Shown: positions 29,850-39,460 of the stretch, one piece after another | Layout: every line of letters begins with the position of its first letter | Numbering within the stretch: position 1 is the first letter of the stretch | NCBI RefSeq assembly: GCF_003855495.1 | Contig: NZ_CP034086.1 | Coordinates: 2,083,501-2,147,500 of the forward strand | Length of the DNA: 64,000 nt | Direction: 5' to 3' | Source: Methylocystis rosea | Lineage (GTDB): Bacteria > Pseudomonadota > Alphaproteobacteria > Rhizobiales > Beijerinckiaceae | Program-made: the position numbers and the translations under genes | The notes under the pieces: generated by a model | Seen by the model: only the letters and a program-made list of their open reading frames with translations | The model's database searches: none | What the model was told of the DNA's origin: nothing

Positions 29850-30818
29850 ATGACCGCGACTACCGTGACCGAAGCAGAGCGAAATGCTTGGCCAGCGTTG
29901 CCTTACTTGGCTTGGCGGGAGACCTATACGACTCTGCATCTCTGGACTCAGATCGTCGGCAAGATCCGGTTGTCGCTGACTCCCTGGCAGAACCACTCCT
30001 GGCACGTTGCGCTTTATGTGACGACGCGTGGCCTCACCACGTCGCCCATCGCATATGGCGTAAGCGTCTTTCAGATTGATTTCGATTTTATAGACCACGT
30101 TCTTCGTATAACGACGAGCGATGGCGACGAACGCCAAATGCAGCTCCGATCTCAGACTGTCGCCGACTTTTACGCGCATCTTTTCAGCAGGCTCGAGGAG
30201 TTGAGCATTTTTGTGCGCATCAATGAACATCCCAACGAGATACCTGATGCGCTTCCCTTCACCACGGACCGGATTCATGCCGACTACGATCCTGTTTACG
30301 CGAACAGCTTTTGGAGATTGCTTGTGCAGGCCGATCGCGTCTTCAAAACCTTTCGCACCGGCTTCGTTGGCAAGGTCAGCCCTGTGCACTTTTTCTGGGG
30401 CAGTTTCGATTTGGCGGTGACGAGGTTTTCTGGTCGCCGTGCGCCGCGCCATCCCGGGGGTGTTCCAAATCTTGCGGACGCCGTTGTGCGCGAAGCTTAC
30501 TCGCATGAGGTGAGCAGCGCGGGCTTTTGGCCTGGCGGCGGCTCGATCGATTTTCCTGCTTTCTATTCCTACGCCTATCCCGCGCCGCCGGGATTCGATC
30601 GCGCGCCGGTAGGACCCGAGGGCGCTTTTTTTAGCCAGGATCTCAAGGAATTCATCCTGCCCTATGACATCGTGCGAAAAGCCGAACATCCGGATGCGAC
30701 GCTCCTTCGCTTTTTGCAGAGCACATATGACGCTGCCGCCGACGCCGGCGGATGGGACCGCGCAGCTCTCGAATGTCCATTAGGACATGTCGGCGTCCCG
30801 CGTCCCATTCGCGGATAA
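29850..30818 (+). CDS. DUF5996 family protein
   Basis: A 322-residue soluble protein. WPALPYLAWRETYTTLHLWT near the N-terminus, SWHVALYVTTRGLTTSPI, and the C-terminal FYSYAYPAPPGF with FILPYDIVRKAEHPD are the DUF5996 pattern. No catalytic motif or cofactor site is known to me. It starts 30 bases after egtD and probably shares its transcript, but a role in ergothioneine metabolism is only suggested by position. Confidence 0.82.
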   Translation: MTATTVTEAERNAWPALPYLAWRETYTTLHLWTQIVGKIRLSLTPWQNHSWHVALYVTTRGLTTSPIAYGVSVFQIDFDFIDHVLRITTSDGDERQMQLRSQTVADFYAHLFSRLEELSIFVRINEHPNEIPDALPFTTDRIHADYDPVYANSFWRLLVQADRVFKTFRTGFVGKVSPVHFFWGSFDLAVTRFSGRRAPRHPGGVPNLADAVVREAYSHEVSSAGFWPGGGSIDFPAFYSYAYPAPPGFDRAPVGPEGAFFSQDLKEFILPYDIVRKAEHPDATLLRFLQSTYDAAADAGGWDRAALECPLGHVGVPRPIRG

Positions 30819-30993
30819 GGCGTTCTAACGATCCGCGTGCGACTTTCTGTTCTTTCCCACTTGGCTCTCGGAGCACAAGCCGGTCCGCGCTCGACCTCGC
30901 CGCGGCATGTCGGCCCTCGATCAAACCATGGCTTTGCGCTAAGCTTTCCTTCGATTCACAAATTCATTCGTGCAGCGACAGAAGGAGAACTAA

Positions 30994-31695
30994 ATGCGGC
31001 ATTCTCTTCCACGTAGGCTTCTCGCTGAATTTCTTGGGACTTTTTGGCTCGTGTTCGGCGGCTGCGGCAGCGCGGTGATTTCCGCCGGCTTTCCACAGCT
31101 CGGCATTGGCTTTCTCGGCGTGGCGCTAGCCTTCGGACTCACGGTGCTGACGGGCGCTTACGCCTTCGGCCCCGTATCTGGCGGCCATTTCAATCCAGCG
31201 GTGACGCTCGGCGTCGCGACGGCCGGCCGCTTCTCCTGGAAGGACGTCGGACCCTTCTGGGTCGTGCAGCTTCTCGGCGCGACATTTGCGGCTTTCGTGC
31301 TGCTCAAGATCGCTCAGGGCAACATTGATTTTTCGCTCGCCAACGGCTTTGCCGCAAATGGCTATGACGAACATTCCCCCGCTGGATACACATGGCAGTC
31401 CGGCCTTCTTGCGGAAATCGTGCTGACGGCGTTTTTCCTGCTTGTCATTCTGGGAACGACGGAAGGTCGCGCGCCGGTCGCCTTCGCGCCGATCGCGATC
31501 GGATTGGCGCTGACGCTGATCCATCTGGTCGACATCCCTATCACCAACGCTTCCGTGAACCCTGCGCGTTCGACAAGCCAGGCGCTCTTCGTCGGCGGCT
31601 GGGCCCTCGAACAACTTTGGCTGTTCTGGGTCGCGCCGCTCGTCGGCGCCGTCATCGGGGGGCTCATTCATCGCTTTACCCTTGCTGATGACTGA
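30994..31695 (+). CDS. aqpZ: Aquaporin Z-like water channel
   Basis: A 233-residue MIP-family protein with six membrane helices and both NPA loops, [11 protein letters not shown] and [15 protein letters not shown]. The arginine after the second NPA and the His in the helix-5 region ([11 protein letters not shown]) fit the selectivity filter of water-specific channels. It sits in the inner membrane. AAGGAGAA precedes the ATG. Convergent with the PsiF-like gene. Confidence 0.93.
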   Translation: MRHSLPRRLLAEFLGTFWLVFGGCGSAVISAGFPQLGIGFLGVALAFGLTVLTGAYAFGPVSGGHFNPAVTLGVATAGRFSWKDVGPFWVVQLLGATFAAFVLLKIAQGNIDFSLANGFAANGYDEHSPAGYTWQSGLLAEIVLTAFFLLVILGTTEGRAPVAFAPIAIGLALTLIHLVDIPITNASVNPARSTSQALFVGGWALEQLWLFWVAPLVGAVIGGLIHRFTLADD

Positions 31696-31729
31696 GCGAC
31701 ACGGAGCGACCTTCTGATTTTATACGCAA

Positions 31730-32014
31730 TCAGTGGATGCTGGGCTTCGCCGCAGCGTCCCTGACACACTTCTTCGTGAAGCTCGTCCGAGCTGCGCCTG
31801 CCAGTTTCTTTTCAGCTGCAGCCACATCGCAGGCGCTCGCAGCGGCGTCTCTGTCGCACCTTCTCATGAAACTTTTCAGCGCTGCGCCGTGCAGCTTCTT
31901 TTCCGTCGCCTGGGCGGCGCAGTCCGGGCCAGTTGGCGGTGTCTGGGCGAAAGCAGCAGTCGAAATCAAAGCGCCAGCGACGCAAATTCCGGCGGTCAAA
32001 ATTCTTATCGACAT
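31730..32014 (-). CDS. PsiF-repeat exported protein
   Basis: A 94-residue protein with a signal peptide (cleavage after AAFA) and two PsiF repeats: CAAQATEKKLHGAALKSFMR with a closing Cys, and CDVAAAEKKLAGAARTSFTK with a closing Cys. Each repeat has paired cysteines around an Ala/Lys helix. PsiF of E. coli is phosphate-starvation induced, but its function is unknown, and I see no Pho box here. Ends 34 bases from the aquaporin stop. Confidence 0.85.
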   Translation of the reverse strand: MSIRILTAGICVAGALISTAAFAQTPPTGPDCAAQATEKKLHGAALKSFMRRCDRDAAASACDVAAAEKKLAGAARTSFTKKCVRDAAAKPSIH

Positions 32015-32132
32015 GGTGTCCTCTCAAAAATTCCCGCAGCTTCGAAGAAGAATCAAAGGCAGGTGAGCAAGATAACGACGCGATCTGCTGACATAACCTG
32101 AGCCCATAACAGGCGCCCAGGCTCCAACGACG

Positions 32133-32339
32133 TCAGCGCGCCGTGAGCGCATGATCGGAGTCGCTATCTTCGCAAGCTCGCGCTTCCGCTAAAAAAAACG
32201 GCCTGTCCATTCCCAGCCCCTCCAATAGATCGCGCATCCGATCGGGAAGCGGCTCTCGAAGAACGTCGTCGTAGGTTTTCCTTAGCAATTCGCCGATTTC
32301 ATCGCCGACCTTTTGGCCATGCATAGGGGACAGACGCAT
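32133..32339 (-). CDS. NepR-like anti-sigma factor, orphan
   Basis: A 68-residue acidic protein. The core GDEIGELLRKTYDDVLREPL followed by PDRMRDLLEGL matches the NepR helices that hold the ECF sigma factor EcfG (family pattern: L-R-x-x-Y-D-D-V-x-x-E-P-x-P-D-R). In the general stress response NepR binds EcfG until phosphorylated PhyR takes it away. I chose the ATG at 32339 because GGAGGCG stands just upstream; an in-frame ATG at 32360 adds 7 residues. Neither phyR nor ecfG is adjacent, so it is an isolated copy. Confidence 0.75.
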   Translation of the reverse strand: MRLSPMHGQKVGDEIGELLRKTYDDVLREPLPDRMRDLLEGLGMDRPFFLAEARACEDSDSDHALTAR

Positions 32340-32658
32340 GTTACGCCTCCACTCGTCCACAGCGGACGTGAGAGCGTCGACTTAGGTTGCGGCCATAATG
32401 TGAGCGACGCTCCCCCGCGGGCCCGCAACAGGCGATTTGTAAAATTCATGGTAAATTAGATACATCGGATCCTGCTCAATCGACCAGCCATCGTTCAGCG
32501 GCAGACGCTCGCATGGCGCCTTGTCAGCGTTGAAAGCAAAGCAATTTTGACCGCGGTAAAAAGGCCGAGCTCGAGTAGACTCTTTCAATATCGATCAATA
32601 TGGCGCTATGTGTGCGCCACGGGTTCGGAGCGTTGTTTTCTCTCTCGGAGGATCGCGT
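32340..32658. other. Divergent intergenic region, NepR-like gene to carbonic anhydrase gene
   Basis: About 320 bases expected to hold both promoters. A 68-residue minus-strand frame (32382-32588) starts with TTG and has no ribosome-binding site; I do not call it a gene. Confidence 0.4.
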
Positions 32659-33426
32659 ATGTGTCAGGCGTGTGGCTTTACCGATGTCATTCATGGAAGC
32701 AAAATGCGCCGCAGAGCCTTTGTGTTCGGCGCCGCCACGGCGGGAGCGCTGACGGTCGTAGGAAGCGCGAGCGCCCAGGGCCGAAAATCCCAGTCGAAAC
32801 AAGCCAAGCCGAGTAGTGCGCCGCCCAAGCCTGATAATGTGATGAATCCAGACGATGCATTGGCGCGCCTGATGGAGGGCAATAGGCGATATCAGAAGGG
32901 CATCGCAAGACGGCACGACTTCTTCGCAGAGCGCGAAGCCCTCGTCAGCGGACAGAATCCTTATGCTGCGATTCTTAGCTGCGCGGATTCACGTATCGCG
33001 CCGGAATACGCTTTTGACAGTTCGCGCGGCGACCTTTTCGTTGTTCGTGTCGCGGGCAATGTCGCCAATCCATACAATATCGCAAGCTTGGAATATGCTG
33101 TTGAGGTGTTGAAGACTCCTCTCATCTTAGTGCTCTGTCACGAAGCCTGCGGCGCTGTTAAGTCGGCGATTTCGTCGATCCAGGATCATACGACTTTGCC
33201 AGGCCACCTTCCGACGCTCGTCGCCGCTCTAACCCCCGCGGTTGAAGCAGTTAGGGGCCGGCAGGGCGATCTTCAGGAGAATGCGACCGCGGAGAACGCC
33301 CGGATGTGCGCGAGGATGCTCGAGACCGCAACGCCGTTGCTGAGCGCCGCTGTCAATGAGAAGCGCGTCAAAGTCGTGAGCGGAATTTATCGCCTTGCAG
33401 ACGGTCGGGTCGACCTGTTTGCTTGA
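32659..33426 (+). CDS. Beta-carbonic anhydrase with Tat-type signal peptide
   Basis: A 255-residue protein. An unusual polar N-terminus with two Cys (MCQACGFTDVIHGSK) is followed by MRRRAFVFGAATAGALTVVG and SASAQG, a twin-arginine-like export signal. The zinc site is complete: Cys and Asp-Arg in ILSCADSR, then His and Cys in LCHEACGAVK. It interconverts CO2 and bicarbonate, probably in the periplasm. The ATG at 32659 has GGAGG 7 bases upstream; 17 further in-frame residues upstream lack support. A start at the RRR methionine is also conceivable and would give a more usual Tat signal. Confidence 0.88.
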   Translation: MCQACGFTDVIHGSKMRRRAFVFGAATAGALTVVGSASAQGRKSQSKQAKPSSAPPKPDNVMNPDDALARLMEGNRRYQKGIARRHDFFAEREALVSGQNPYAAILSCADSRIAPEYAFDSSRGDLFVVRVAGNVANPYNIASLEYAVEVLKTPLILVLCHEACGAVKSAISSIQDHTTLPGHLPTLVAALTPAVEAVRGRQGDLQENATAENARMCARMLETATPLLSAAVNEKRVKVVSGIYRLADGRVDLFA

Positions 33427-33432
33427 GGCTGA

Positions 33433-34566
33433 TCACGCAAGAATGCGCCGATCGATCTGCGCAATTGAAGTGACGCCCGTCAGGGTCATCGCCACGCGCA
33501 TTTCTTTGGCGAAGATCTCGAGCATATTCTCGACGCCCCCCTGTCCGGCCGCGGCCAGCGCATAGGCTGCGGCCCGTCCGAGCAGGACGCCCTTTGCGCC
33601 GAGCGCCAGCATGCGCACCACGTCCAGTCCGGACCGCACGCCTGAATCGACAAAAACTTCAAGATCGCTTCCGACGGCGTCGACGATCGGCGGCAAGGCT
33701 TTGACCGTCGAGAGCGCGCCGTCGAGCTGCCGTCCGCCGTGATTGGAAACGATGATTCCATTCGCTCCGAACCGCACGGCGTCCCGTGCGTCCTCAGGAT
33801 CCAATATGCCCTTGAGGATCAAAGGCCCCTTCCAGAACTCGCGGATCCATTCGAGGTCTGACCAGCTGATCGATGGATCAATGTTTTTTCCAAGCCAGCC
33901 GATGTAATCCTGCAGTCCGGTCGCCTTGCCGAGATATTTTGAGATGTTGCCGAGATCGTGCGGTCGGCCCCTGATCCCCACGTCAAAGGACCAGCTCGGT
34001 TTCGCGATCGCCTGAAGCAAGCGCCTCGGTTTGGCGATAGGCCCTGACAGACCGGAATGGGCGTCGCGGTAGCGCGATCCATGCACAGGAAGGTCTACCG
34101 TGAAGACAAGTTTTGTTATGCCTGCGCGTTGGGCGCGCTCCAACATCGATTGCATGAATCCGCGGTCTTTGAGCACGTAGAGCTGGAACCAGATGGTTCC
34201 TGCGCTGCATTGCGACGCGACCTCTTCGAGCGAGCAGATCGAAAGCGTTGACAGCACGTAAGGAATGCCCTTCCTCGACGCAGCATTGGCCGCCTGGACC
34301 TCGCCCCGACGAGCAAACATCCCGCTCAGCCCGACAGGCGCCAGGATCACCGGAAGCTCGGAATGCTGACCGAACCACGCCGTCGCGAGACTGAGGCCGG
34401 TGACGTTCTTCAACACGCGCTGTCTGAGGTTCACGGCTCTCAAATCAGCGACATTGGCCTGCAGGGTGTCTTCTGCGTTCGCCCCGCCATCGATATAATC
34501 AAAGAGGAAGCGCGGCAGCTTGCGCTGTGCGACCTTTCGATAATCCGAAGCTGACGAAACAATCAT
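33433..34566 (-). CDS. lldD: FMN-dependent alpha-hydroxy acid dehydrogenase, probably L-lactate dehydrogenase
   Basis: A 377-residue (beta/alpha)8 flavoprotein. [20 protein letters not shown] at the N-terminus, [24 protein letters not shown] and the active-site [11 protein letters not shown] and [14 protein letters not shown] (catalytic His-Gly-Gly-Arg) define the family. LldD oxidises L-lactate to pyruvate and feeds quinone. Glycolate or mandelate cannot be excluded as substrate. The start at MIVSSASDY has GGGGAAT upstream; the 52 extra residues of the longer frame are not conserved. Confidence 0.88.
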   Translation of the reverse strand: MIVSSASDYRKVAQRKLPRFLFDYIDGGANAEDTLQANVADLRAVNLRQRVLKNVTGLSLATAWFGQHSELPVILAPVGLSGMFARRGEVQAANAASRKGIPYVLSTLSICSLEEVASQCSAGTIWFQLYVLKDRGFMQSMLERAQRAGITKLVFTVDLPVHGSRYRDAHSGLSGPIAKPRRLLQAIAKPSWSFDVGIRGRPHDLGNISKYLGKATGLQDYIGWLGKNIDPSISWSDLEWIREFWKGPLILKGILDPEDARDAVRFGANGIIVSNHGGRQLDGALSTVKALPPIVDAVGSDLEVFVDSGVRSGLDVVRMLALGAKGVLLGRAAAYALAAAGQGGVENMLEIFAKEMRVAMTLTGVTSIAQIDRRILA

Positions 34567-34773
34567 TCGATTCCCCAAACTGGTCGGGCGCTGGAGCGTG
34601 AGCGCGAGCCTACGCCTGAACGCACAGGCGCGCGTCGAGGGCTCACGCCTTCCGCCTTGATCGCAGGAGCGCGGCGCATCGTCAAACCGATCTATCGCCT
34701 TGGGCGCTTGCCGCTTCGTCACAGCTCAAGAGCGCTTCGCCTGCGAGCTGGCCCTCTATCGCAATTGGATGGA

Positions 34774-35856
34774 TTAGCAGCACGCGGCGCGCGGCGCGGC
34801 GACAGCGGCGTGGCGCTGGGCGTGATCCATGAGAAGGTTTTGGACAAAGCTCAGCTTTTCTTTCACGACCGGGGAAATCACGAAGGGATAGATATCGGGC
34901 TGCCCCATAGATCGGTTGATGTTGTTCAACGCGAACGAAATGTCCAGCCAACTATCGACCATCTCATTGATGTCGGGATAGCCGTAGGGATCAAAATCGA
35001 CCCGCGCCGGAGAACCGTCATCCCGCCGCACCACGAGCCCTGCGCTGCTACCGGTTTCGAGCGTGTCGACGATATGGAGATAATGCGCGAAGGTTTCCGC
35101 AAAATCTTCCCACGCATGACAAGAGGCGTATGCGCTTATGTGCTTTTGTCGCCAGTCGGCTGGCGGCCCCTCATCATAATGTCTCTTTAGGGCGGTGAAA
35201 TAATCTTCCCGCTCGTCTCCAAAGAGCTCTCGAAACGGCCAAAGATGTTCGGCGTGCGGCACGATGCGATCCCAATAATAATGGCCGATCTCATGCCGGA
35301 AATGCCCAAGCAATGTACGATAAGGCTCACCCATCTCATCGCGCATTTTTTCCCTCACGGGGTCGTCCGCTTCCTTCAAAGCGATCGTAATCAGGCCCGA
35401 GCTATGGCCCGTGAGCACCGGCCGTCGCGATGGCTCCTCAGCCAAGAAATCAAAGACGAGCGGCTCGCCGTCGTTCTCGGACGCCGTTGGCGCAGGAAGC
35501 TTCAGTCTGATCAGGCTGTAAAATAGCCGTCGTTTGGCGGCTTCGATTTTCCGCCACGCCGCGTGGCGCTTGTCGTCCGACAAGTCAGGCACGATTCGAT
35601 TATGCTGGCAGGCGAGGCAATACTCCGAGGGACCGCCCTTCTCGACCATCCAATTACATCCGTGCAACTCCCAGTTCTTGCAGAAACGATATTCGCGAGT
35701 TCCGTCAGCGAGCGCGCGCCATCCGTTACCGACGGGTTCGACGGCGGTCATCTCGCTATGCGTCGGCAAATAGCCGAGCGTGTGCCCGCAACTTTCGCAT
35801 TTGGTGTTCTCGAAAAGTATGCTCTGGCGGCAAACCTGGCATCGAAAGGCTTTCAT
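34774..35856 (-). CDS. Zinc-ribbon putative metallopeptidase (COG4307 type)
   Basis: A 360-residue protein. An N-terminal zinc ribbon has CQVC (residues 7-10) and CESC (20-23), with further pairs CKNWELHGC and CLAC. The middle carries HEIGHYYWD, an HExxH zinc-peptidase motif, with a downstream Glu region (CHAWEDFAETFAHYLHI). The family is a predicted zinc peptidase often encoded beside transglutaminase/ATP-grasp operons, and here it is divergent from exactly such an operon. It likely works with it, but its substrate is unknown. Confidence 0.82.
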   Translation of the reverse strand: MKAFRCQVCRQSILFENTKCESCGHTLGYLPTHSEMTAVEPVGNGWRALADGTREYRFCKNWELHGCNWMVEKGGPSEYCLACQHNRIVPDLSDDKRHAAWRKIEAAKRRLFYSLIRLKLPAPTASENDGEPLVFDFLAEEPSRRPVLTGHSSGLITIALKEADDPVREKMRDEMGEPYRTLLGHFRHEIGHYYWDRIVPHAEHLWPFRELFGDEREDYFTALKRHYDEGPPADWRQKHISAYASCHAWEDFAETFAHYLHIVDTLETGSSAGLVVRRDDGSPARVDFDPYGYPDINEMVDSWLDISFALNNINRSMGQPDIYPFVISPVVKEKLSFVQNLLMDHAQRHAAVAAPRAACC

Positions 35857-36151
35857 GGAGGATCTTCCCGAACCGCGCTTGCGCCCTTAACTGCGCTGCT
35901 GACGGAATGTTCCTGGTCAAGACAGAGCGGTGGTCGCTCGGGAGCCTCGGTCTTCCGGAGCATCCTATACCGGCGCCAATTGAATGCGCAGCCCGTATTC
36001 ACCTGCTAGGCTTATTGCCGTAATTTCGGACAAAGCCGCCATTTTGGCGGCTCTTCAGATTGACACTGCGCGGCGCGGCCCCGCTAAACTCTCGGCAGTG
36101 GCCCTGCGTCAGTTCTTGAGAGAATGACGCTGAAACGAGACGCTGATTAAC

Positions 36152-39100
36152 GTGTCGATCCAGATCGCCCTTCACCACATCACCCACTACAAATATGACC
36201 GCCCGGTCGTGCTCGGTCCGCAGATCGTCCGTCTGCGCCCGGCTCCGCATTGCCGCACGAAAATCTTGAGCTACTCGCTCAAGATCGCGCCTTCGGAAAA
36301 TTTCATAAACTGGCAGCAGGACCCGCACGGGAATTGGCTGGCGCGTCTGGTGTTCCCCGATAGCGCGAGCGAATTCAAGATTGAGGTCGATCTGCTGGCG
36401 GATCTCGCCGTCTATAACCCATTCGATTTCTTCATCGAGCCTTATGCCGAAGAATTTTCGTTCGCTTATCCAGAGGAACAGAAAATTGAGCTTGCCGCCT
36501 ATCTTGACCCCGAGGACGTGGGCGCCCTGACGGAAGACTTCGTCCGAAGCCTTCCGCGGCAAAAAACGCGGACAATTGATTTTCTCGTCGAACTCAACGC
36601 GCGGCTGCACCGCGACATTCGTTACGTCATCCGGATGGAGCCTGGCGTGCAGGCGCCGGAAGAGACTCTCGCGCTGGGATCGGGTTCGTGCCGCGATTCC
36701 GCTTGGCTTCTCGTGCAGATCTTGCGCAAGCTCGGTCTCGCGGCGCGTTTCGTCTCCGGCTACCTCATCCAGTTAAAGGCGGATGTCGATCCGATTGAAG
36801 GCCCGAAGGGAACCGATCACGACTTCACCGATCTGCACGCTTGGGCGGAAGTTTTTCTGCCCGGCGCAGGTTGGATCGGTCTCGACGCGACTTCGGGACT
36901 GTTTTGCGGCGAAGGTCATCTGCCGCTATGCAGCGCGCCGCACTATCGCTCCGCCGCGCCTCTGTCGGGCCTCGTAGAGCCCGCCCAGGTCGAATTCGGT
37001 TTCGAGATGCGCGTCGATCGCATCAATGAGGCGCCGCGCATCACCGCCCCCTTTTCCCATGACGCATGGGGCCGACTTGACGCCTTGGGTGAGAAGGTCG
37101 ACGCCGATCTTGGCGCGCTGGACGTTCGCCTCACAATGGGCGGCGAGCCGACATTCGTCTCGATCGACGATTTCGAATCCCCCGAGTGGAACACGGCGGC
37201 GACCGGCCCCACCAAGCGAGAGCGGGCCGACGACCTTATTCGCAGGCTGCGCGAGCGCTTTGCGCCAAACGGGTTTCTGCATTACGGCCAAGGCAAATGG
37301 TATCCCGGCGAAAGCCTGCCGCGCTGGGCCTTCGGGCTTTACTGGCGCCGGGACGGCAAGCCGATTTGGTCGCAGCCGCAACTGATCGCCGATATCGCCG
37401 AGCCGAAAGGCGCGACCACGGCGGAGGCGGAAGTCTTTGTGCAGGATCTTGCGGAGCGTCTCGGGGTGGGCGCCGAACATGCTTTGCCGGCCTACGAAGA
37501 TCCCGCGCATTGGATGGTCAAGGAGAGCGTCCTCCCGATCAATGTCGACCCCGCCGATCCTAAGATCGACGATGCGGAGGAACGCTCACGCATGATGCGC
37601 GTGTTTGAGCGCGGCCTGAGCAAGCCGACAGGTTTCGTCCTGCCGATTCAGCGCTGGAATGCGCGCGCCGAGTCCCAGTCGCGCTGGACCTCGGAGAAGT
37701 GGACGCTGCGACGAGGAAAGCTGTTCTTGGCGCCGGGCGATTCGCCTATCGGACTGCGGCTCCCGGTTGCATCCTTGCCCAAGCTTCCCGAAGGCGAATA
37801 TCCGTTCATCTATCCGCAGGATCCCTTCGCGCCCCGCGAGCCGCTGCCGGAGCCCGGACATTTTCGCCGCATTCAAGGCGGGGGGGCGACGTCCGGGGGT
37901 CATGCGCGCCAAGACGTGCACGAACAGTCCCTTGTCGAGGGCGCCGTGCGCACCGCCTTCACCATCGAACCACGAGACGGCAATCTCTGCGTGTTCATGC
38001 CGCCCGTCGAAACGCTCGAGGATTATCTCGAACTGCTCGAGGCGGTGGAAGAGAGCGCCAAAGCGACCGGGCTGCCGCTCTATATCGAAGGCTATCCGCC
38101 GCCCGACGACCCGCGCCTCGAAGTGATCAAGGTGACGCCTGATCCTGGCGTCATCGAGGTCAATATTCACCCGGCCGCCACATGGCGGGAGGCCGTCGAA
38201 ACGACGACCGCGCTCTATGAGGACGCGCGGCGGGCGCGATTGACGACCGCCAAATTCATGATCGACGGACGGCAGATCGGCTCGGGCGGCGGCAATCATG
38301 TCGTGCTTGGGGGCAAAACGCCAGCCGACTCCCCCTTCCTGCGCCGCCCCGACCTCTTGAAGAGCCTTGTGCTTTATTGGCAGCGGCATCCCTCACTATC
38401 CTATCTATTCTCCGGACTCTTCATCGGCCCCACCAGCCAGTCGCCCCGCGTTGACGAGGCGCGGCACGACTCGCTGTACGAGCTGGAGATCGCCCTGGCG
38501 CAGGTGCCGTCTCCCGGCGAAGGCTATGTGCCGCCGTGGCTCGTCGACCGACTGTTCCGCAATCTGCTGGTCGATGTCGGCGGCAACACCCATCGCGCCG
38601 AAATCTGCATCGATAAGCTCTATTCGCCCGACGGGCCGACCGGGCGTCTCGGGCTCGTCGAATTCCGCGCCTTCGAAATGCCTCCCGACGCCCGCATGAG
38701 TCTGGCGCAGCAGCTGTTGCTTCGCGCGCTCGTCGCCTGGTTCTGGCGGGAGCCGCAGCACGGCGATCTGGTGCGCTGGGGAACGGCGCTGCACGACAAA
38801 TTCATGCTGCCGCATTTCGTATGGCAGGACTTCCTTGGCGTTATCGATGATCTGCGCCGCGCCGGCTACGCCTTCGAACAGGAATGGTTTGAGGCGCAGC
38901 GGGAATTCCGCTTTCCGCTCGCTGGAAGCGTCGAGCACGGCGGCGTTCATCTGGAGATCCGCGGCGCGCTCGAACCCTGGCATGTGATGGGTGAAGAAGG
39001 CGCGAACGGCGCCACGGTGCGCTACGTCGATTCGTCGCTTGAGCGCCTGCAGGTCAAAGCGAAGGGCCTCGTTCCGGGCCGGCACATGATCGCCTGCAAT

Positions 39101-39460
39101 GGACGCCGTGTCCCGATGACCAGCACCGGCGTCCCCGGCGAGGCGGTGGCGGGCGTTCGCTTCAAGGCCTGGCAGCCGCCCTCCGGCCTGCATCCGACGC
39201 TGCCGGTCCACGCGCCATTGACCTTCGACGTGATCGACTGCTGGAGCAGGCGTTCGCTGGGCGGCTGCGTGTATCACGCGACGCACCCTGGGGGCCGCAA
39301 TTACGACGCCTTCCCCGTCAACAGTAACGAAGCCGAAGCGCGGCGCTTGGCGCGATTTGAGGATCATGGGCATACGCCCGGGCCTGTCGATCCGCCGCGC
39401 GAGGAGCCCGGCCAAGAGTTTCCGCTGACATTGGATCTTCGGAGGAGCATTGTCCGCTGA
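36152..39460 (+). CDS. Transglutaminase-like / DUF2126 protein
   Basis: A 1102-residue protein starting with GTG. The N-terminal third is a bacterial transglutaminase-like domain with the catalytic triad Cys180 ([12 protein letters not shown]), His229 (DLHAWAEVF) and Asp245 (GLDATSG). The remaining 800 or so residues are DUF2126 ([13 protein letters not shown]..., [40 protein letters not shown]), which is distantly related to amidoligase or glutamine-synthetase-like folds in published analyses. The gene overlaps the ATP-grasp gene by 11 bases. The operon type is widely conserved and predicted to make or modify peptides or amide bonds, but the reaction is unproven. Confidence 0.88.
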   Translation: MSIQIALHHITHYKYDRPVVLGPQIVRLRPAPHCRTKILSYSLKIAPSENFINWQQDPHGNWLARLVFPDSASEFKIEVDLLADLAVYNPFDFFIEPYAEEFSFAYPEEQKIELAAYLDPEDVGALTEDFVRSLPRQKTRTIDFLVELNARLHRDIRYVIRMEPGVQAPEETLALGSGSCRDSAWLLVQILRKLGLAARFVSGYLIQLKADVDPIEGPKGTDHDFTDLHAWAEVFLPGAGWIGLDATSGLFCGEGHLPLCSAPHYRSAAPLSGLVEPAQVEFGFEMRVDRINEAPRITAPFSHDAWGRLDALGEKVDADLGALDVRLTMGGEPTFVSIDDFESPEWNTAATGPTKRERADDLIRRLRERFAPNGFLHYGQGKWYPGESLPRWAFGLYWRRDGKPIWSQPQLIADIAEPKGATTAEAEVFVQDLAERLGVGAEHALPAYEDPAHWMVKESVLPINVDPADPKIDDAEERSRMMRVFERGLSKPTGFVLPIQRWNARAESQSRWTSEKWTLRRGKLFLAPGDSPIGLRLPVASLPKLPEGEYPFIYPQDPFAPREPLPEPGHFRRIQGGGATSGGHARQDVHEQSLVEGAVRTAFTIEPRDGNLCVFMPPVETLEDYLELLEAVEESAKATGLPLYIEGYPPPDDPRLEVIKVTPDPGVIEVNIHPAATWREAVETTTALYEDARRARLTTAKFMIDGRQIGSGGGNHVVLGGKTPADSPFLRRPDLLKSLVLYWQRHPSLSYLFSGLFIGPTSQSPRVDEARHDSLYELEIALAQVPSPGEGYVPPWLVDRLFRNLLVDVGGNTHRAEICIDKLYSPDGPTGRLGLVEFRAFEMPPDARMSLAQQLLLRALVAWFWREPQHGDLVRWGTALHDKFMLPHFVWQDFLGVIDDLRRAGYAFEQEWFEAQREFRFPLAGSVEHGGVHLEIRGALEPWHVMGEEGANGATVRYVDSSLERLQVKAKGLVPGRHMIACNGRRVPMTSTGVPGEAVAGVRFKAWQPPSGLHPTLPVHAPLTFDVIDCWSRRSLGGCVYHATHPGGRNYDAFPVNSNEAEARRLARFEDHGHTPGPVDPPREEPGQEFPLTLDLRRSIVR

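Noticed and set aside
32382-32588. 68-residue minus-strand frame between the NepR-like and carbonic anhydrase genes
   Set aside because: TTG start, no ribosome-binding site, no recognisable family; it lies where two promoters are needed.
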